A stretch of 53,049 bases of DNA from Gemmatimonadota bacterium. GTDB lineage: Bacteria > Gemmatimonadota > Gemmatimonadetes > Longimicrobiales > Gaopeijiaceae. The notes under the pieces are model-generated. The model did no database searches, was not told where the DNA came from, and saw nothing but the letters and a program-made list of their open reading frames with translations. The number at the start of each line of letters is the position of its first letter. Positions within the stretch are counted from its first letter, which is position 1. The position numbers were made by a program, and so were the translations under genes. Shown piece after piece: positions 50,147-53,049 of this stretch. The DNA is taken from NCBI GenBank assembly GCA_029262115.1, contig JAJCZZ010000103.1, positions 1 to 53,049 on the forward strand, given 5' to 3'.

Positions 50147-51079
50147 ATGCGACGTGAGTTCCTTTTTCTGACCGCCGTGTTTCTCTCGGCGGGCTGTGCC
50201 GAAACCGCTCCCGACAGCGAGGCAGGGGAGGCGGCGGAGACGACGTCCGGACGCTCCTGGGACGCCGTCCAGACGGACGCCGATCGGGTCGGGTCCGTTG
50301 GCGGCCTCTCCGGGCCGGAGGCCGTCCGCTACGACGCCGATCAGGACGTTTGGTTCATCGCCAACTTCGGCGAAGGCAACGCGGACGCCCGCGACGGAGA
50401 CGGTTTCATCACCCGGGTGGACGCCGCTACCGGAGAGGTGAGCGATCTCCGCTTCGCGATGGGCACCACCGACCAGCCGCTCCACATGCCGCGCGGCATG
50501 TTCATTACCGGCGACACGCTCTGGGCCGCGGACGTGGACGGCGTGCACGCATTCGACCGCCGTTCGGGCGCGGCTCTCGGCTTCATCGACTTCGCGGCGC
50601 ACGACCCCGGCTTCCTGAACGACATCACCCGGGGGCCGGACGGCGCGCTCTATGTGACGGACACCGGCCGGTCTTCGCTCCTGGTTATCCGGAACGGGGT
50701 GGTCAGCGAAGCGCTCCCGGCCGACGAGGCCTTGGGGAGCCCCAACGGGGTCACGTGGGACGCCGAGCGCGAGGTATTCATCCTGGTCCCCTGGACTCCC
50801 GGCCATCCCGTGCACGCGTGGGCGCCGGGCGGTGAGGTGATGGCGGTCGGTACCGGTACGCCCGGGCGGCTCGACGGGGTCGAGGCGTACGGCGGGAGGC
50901 TTCTGGTCGCCAGCCAGACGGACTCGACCCTCCAGGCGGTCACGGGAAGCGGTACGAGCGCGCTCATCCGCATGTCGGGGGCTCCGGCCGATATCGGCGT
51001 CGACACCCGACGAGGTCGGGTGGCCGTGCCGTACATCGCCTTGAACCGGGTGGACATCTGGGAGCTTCCGGGAGCATAG
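50147..51079 (+). CDS. Beta-propeller lipoprotein (SMP-30/gluconolactonase-like)
   Basis: A 310-residue lipoprotein. Signal REFLFLTAVFLSAGC ends at a lipobox Cys (residue 17 of the ATG 50147 product), followed by an acidic linker. The mature part contains NHL/SMP-30-like blades: GGLSGPEAVRYDADQDVWFI, FITRVDAATGEV, LNDITRGPDGALYVTDTGRS and SPNGVTWDAEREVFI. Family members bind calcium and hydrolyse lactones, or act as non-enzymatic ligands; the catalytic residues cannot be assigned with certainty here. It precedes an exported amidohydrolase by 34 bases and may be co-expressed. Confidence 0.82.
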   Translation: MRREFLFLTAVFLSAGCAETAPDSEAGEAAETTSGRSWDAVQTDADRVGSVGGLSGPEAVRYDADQDVWFIANFGEGNADARDGDGFITRVDAATGEVSDLRFAMGTTDQPLHMPRGMFITGDTLWAADVDGVHAFDRRSGAALGFIDFAAHDPGFLNDITRGPDGALYVTDTGRSSLLVIRNGVVSEALPADEALGSPNGVTWDAEREVFILVPWTPGHPVHAWAPGGEVMAVGTGTPGRLDGVEAYGGRLLVASQTDSTLQAVTGSGTSALIRMSGAPADIGVDTRRGRVAVPYIALNRVDIWELPGA

Positions 51080-51113
51080 TTCCTCAGTGCTACCCACCTC
51101 CGGAGTCGACACG

Positions 51114-52442
51114 ATGAACATCCGAGTTCCCGTCTTGCTGGCCCTCGCGGCCGTTCTACTCTCGAGCGCCGGGGCGGGTGCTCAGATGGCGGGCATGCCC
51201 GGGATGGATACGGACGGGCCGACCATCGTGCGCGCGGCACGGATGTTCGATGCCGAGGCGGGGCGCATCGTCGAGGGCGCTGTGCTGGTGGTGCAGAACG
51301 GGCACATCATGGCCGTGAACCCGGCCACTCTGCCGGACTCCGATCATGATATCGATTTAGGCGATGTCACGCTTCTGCCCGGCTTCATCGACGCGCACAC
51401 CCACCTGGGCGGCGAGATCGGCCCGACGTCGTTCACGGCTCCGGTCACGGAGACCGTCGCGGACGCCACGCTGCATGCGGTGAAGAACGGGGCCACCACC
51501 ATCCGGGCCGGCTTCACAACCGTCCGGGACTTCGGTGGCGAAGCGACTGTGGCCCTGTCGAAGGCGGTCGAGCGCGGCGACGTGTTGGCACCCCGGATCA
51601 TCCCATCGCGGAACGCGCTGGGCATCACGGGTGGCCACTGCGACGCGACCGGGTGGGCGGCCGGAGTGCTCGAACTGGGTCCCAAGGAGGGCGTGGCGGA
51701 CGGTCCGTGGGAAGTGGTTCAGGCCGTACGCTACCAGATCAAGCATGGCGCCAAGGTCATCAAGACCTGCGCGACCGCCGGTGTGCTCTCGATGGAGGGC
51801 CCGGTCGGGGCGCAGCAGTACTCGTACGAAGAGTTGAAGGCGATGGTCGACGAAGCAGCCCGGCACGGGGTGAAGGTCGCCGCCCATGCGCACGGCTCGG
51901 AAGGGATCCTCGCCGCGGTACGCGCCGGCGTCGCCTCGATCGAACACGGCTCGGTTCTCACGGACGAGATCATGGACCTGATGAAGGAGCGCGGCACGTA
52001 CCTCGTGCCGACCACGTTTCTGGTGGACGTGATTCCGCTGGACGTGCTACCGCCGCTCGTGCGCTCGAAAGCCGAGCAGGTGCTGCCGGTGGCCCGACGG
52101 AGCGTGGAGCGGGCCATCGCGGCCGGCGTGCCGATCGCGTTCGGGACCGACGCCGCCGTGTTTCCGCACGGACTCAACGCCGGTGAGTTCGAGGTCTACG
52201 TACGGCTCGGGATGAGCCCCGCCGAGGCGCTGCGAACGGCCACCGTCCACGCGGCTGACCTGCTTGGGACCGAGGACCGGGGCGCGCTGAAGGCGGGTAT
52301 GCTGGCCGACATCATTGCGGTGCCCGGAAATCCCGTCGACGACATATCTGTCACGAAGGATGTTCGCTTCGTCATGCTGGGTGGGCGGGTGGTCAAGCAT
52401 GTCGAGGGCGGCATGGACATGCACCGTATGGGGCCGGGCTGA
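51114..52442 (+). CDS. Exported amidohydrolase (prolidase / imidazolonepropionase-like)
   Basis: A 442-residue metal-dependent hydrolase with a signal peptide (VPVLLALAAVLLSSAGAGAQ). Metal ligands are DAHTH (about 98-102), a carbamylated-Lys candidate in AKVIKTCAT (about 217), AHAHG (about 261-264), IEHG (about 281) and the catalytic Asp in FGTDAAVF (about 345). This is the Xaa-Pro dipeptidase/Sgx9355e branch of the amidohydrolase superfamily, which hydrolyses dipeptides or N-acyl amino acids in the periplasm. ATG 51114 starts directly at the signal. Confidence 0.9.
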   Translation: MNIRVPVLLALAAVLLSSAGAGAQMAGMPGMDTDGPTIVRAARMFDAEAGRIVEGAVLVVQNGHIMAVNPATLPDSDHDIDLGDVTLLPGFIDAHTHLGGEIGPTSFTAPVTETVADATLHAVKNGATTIRAGFTTVRDFGGEATVALSKAVERGDVLAPRIIPSRNALGITGGHCDATGWAAGVLELGPKEGVADGPWEVVQAVRYQIKHGAKVIKTCATAGVLSMEGPVGAQQYSYEELKAMVDEAARHGVKVAAHAHGSEGILAAVRAGVASIEHGSVLTDEIMDLMKERGTYLVPTTFLVDVIPLDVLPPLVRSKAEQVLPVARRSVERAIAAGVPIAFGTDAAVFPHGLNAGEFEVYVRLGMSPAEALRTATVHAADLLGTEDRGALKAGMLADIIAVPGNPVDDISVTKDVRFVMLGGRVVKHVEGGMDMHRMGPG

Positions 52443-52444
52443 GG

Positions 52445-52930
52445 GTGCTGAACAGCACCACGTTTTCGCACGAGATCGTCGTCGCGGCCCTCCCCAAAGA
52501 GGTGTTGGCCCTTCTCACCCCTGAAGGCGAGCGCAGATGGGTCCCAGGATGGGAACCCGTCTACGGCGGACATTCGGCGTCTGGCCCCGACTACGAGCGT
52601 GACTCGGCTCTCCCGTCCCCTACGGCTCCCGACATCGAGGAGGGACTGGTGTTCACCACCCACCATGGGGGTGAGACGACTCTCTGGTACGTGGGGACGG
52701 TCGATCAATCGGCGCGCCGGTACGAGTACCATCGCTTCACCCCCGGCTCCAGGGTTGCCGTCGTGCGTGTCGGGTGCGAGCCGGAAGAAGACGGCCTAAC
52801 CCGCGTCCTGGTCACATACGAAGTGACAGCTCTGTCGCCCCACGGGGAAGCCGTGATCGAGGCGATGAAGGCGGGATTCGTCGAGGAGATCGAGGGGTGG
52901 GTGCCGGCGATGGAGGGGGTGCTGCGTTGA
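52445..52930 (+). CDS. SRPBCC (START/Bet v1-like) ligand-binding protein
   Basis: A 161-residue protein with the SRPBCC/polyketide-cyclase-like layout: an N-terminal strand (TTFSHEIVVAALPKEVLALL), the GERRWVPGWEP segment, several antiparallel strands, and a long C-terminal helix (GEAVIEAMKAGFVEEIEGWV). The fold binds hydrophobic ligands; no catalytic motif is evident. GTG 52445 lies two bases after the amidohydrolase stop, so they are co-transcribed. Confidence 0.8.
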   Translation: MLNSTTFSHEIVVAALPKEVLALLTPEGERRWVPGWEPVYGGHSASGPDYERDSALPSPTAPDIEEGLVFTTHHGGETTLWYVGTVDQSARRYEYHRFTPGSRVAVVRVGCEPEEDGLTRVLVTYEVTALSPHGEAVIEAMKAGFVEEIEGWVPAMEGVLR

Positions 52931-52939
52931 GCCGCCGCC

Positions 52940-52970
52940 GGGCGGGGGGCGTCCGCACCCCCCCCCGCCC
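52940..52970 (+). terminator. GC hairpin after the SRPBCC gene
   Basis: A perfect 10-bp stem (GGGCGGGGGG at 52940-52949 with CCCCCCGCCC at 52961-52970) with an 11-base loop lies ten bases after the stop codon. No T-run follows on the plus strand, so it may act as a weak terminator or mRNA 3'-end stabiliser. Confidence 0.45.
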
Positions 52971-53027
52971 ACGGCCCCCAAAAGCCGTACAAATTTGGGA
53001 ACCCGCACTCCGCCGAGGAGAGCTCCG

Positions 53028-53049
53028 TGCCCCCCCAGTACCGAAACCC
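53028..53049 (+). CDS. Possible start of the next gene (partial)
   Basis: A GAGGAGAG ribosome-binding-site-like run at 53016-53023 precedes a GTG at 53028 by four bases. The frame stays open for the remaining 22 bases (M-P-P-Q-Y-R-N). Too short to identify; the assignment rests on the ribosome-binding site alone. Confidence 0.35.

Overview
This 53 kb window is a high-GC bacterial chromosome segment that is almost fully coding. Many genes are joined by 1-4 base ATGA/TGATG/GTGA/TTGA overlaps, and GTG and TTG starts are frequent. The gene set suggests a Gram-negative didermal bacterium, most likely of the Gemmatimonadota/Acidobacteriota type: a PadR regulator paired with a long ADOP-type FtsX permease, a TonB-dependent receptor with an N-terminal carboxypeptidase-regulatory-like domain, lipoproteins, SIMPL and DUF445 proteins, and a phosphate-selective porin. 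The phylum is inferred from gene content, not from a marker gene.

Layout. 1-154: end of an unknown plus-strand gene. 166-6689 (minus): Type I restriction-modification operon hsdM-hsdS-hsdR followed by a YgjP-like metallopeptidase. 6690-7931: degraded accessory stretch with a frameshifted, truncated IS110-family transposase and a candidate remnant of its structured 5' RNA region. 7932-8332: hicA-hicB toxin-antitoxin pair. 8372-11400 (minus): ADOP permease and PadR regulator. 11500-11727: a promoter-like sequence, a foldable region and a strong intrinsic terminator, i.e. a candidate small RNA or attenuating leader. 11901-14212: pterin operon (eukaryote-type 6-pyruvoyl-tetrahydropterin synthase, GTP cyclohydrolase I, SDR reductase, QueD-like synthase), the gene set expected for tetrahydrobiopterin and/or 7-deazaguanine precursors. 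14215-19662: zinc-ribbon protein, TPR proteins, OsmC, long-chain acyl-CoA synthetase, CutA and a macro-domain protein. 19659-24779: transglutaminase-like protein, an ABC exporter pair, a TerB-like protein and two small membrane proteins. 24806-28597 (minus): SIMPL, a DUF1499-like protein, a lipoprotein and DUF445. 28676-29674: sugar nucleotidyltransferase with a terminator.

29926-35116 holds a TonB-dependent receptor, a large beta-helix-like lipoprotein and a small lipoprotein gene interrupted by an in-frame amber codon. 35163-36395 is a LeuA/HMGL-family enzyme. 36454-44671 is a complete phosphate-starvation cluster: PhoB-like regulator, OprP/OprO-like porin, PhoR-like kinase, PstS, PstC, PstA, PstB and PhoU. 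Direct repeats of GTAAC or GTTAC spaced 11 bp (a Pho-box-like geometry) lie upstream of the porin and pstS. A related pair spaced 22 bp lies upstream of the TonB receptor, suggesting that the receptor/lipoprotein pair may belong to the same regulon.

44730-47685: SDR enzyme and TRAP transporter membrane subunits without a visible binding protein. 47793-49359: compact three-gene cassette of unknown function, apparently lower in GC and tightly overlapped, the best candidate here for an undescribed protein system. 49406-52930: AlkA-like DNA glycosylase, beta-propeller lipoprotein, exported amidohydrolase and an SRPBCC protein. The last ~20 bases may begin another gene.

Start sites were chosen from ribosome-binding sites, overlaps and family lengths. 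All family names are by recognition of motifs; no database search was run.
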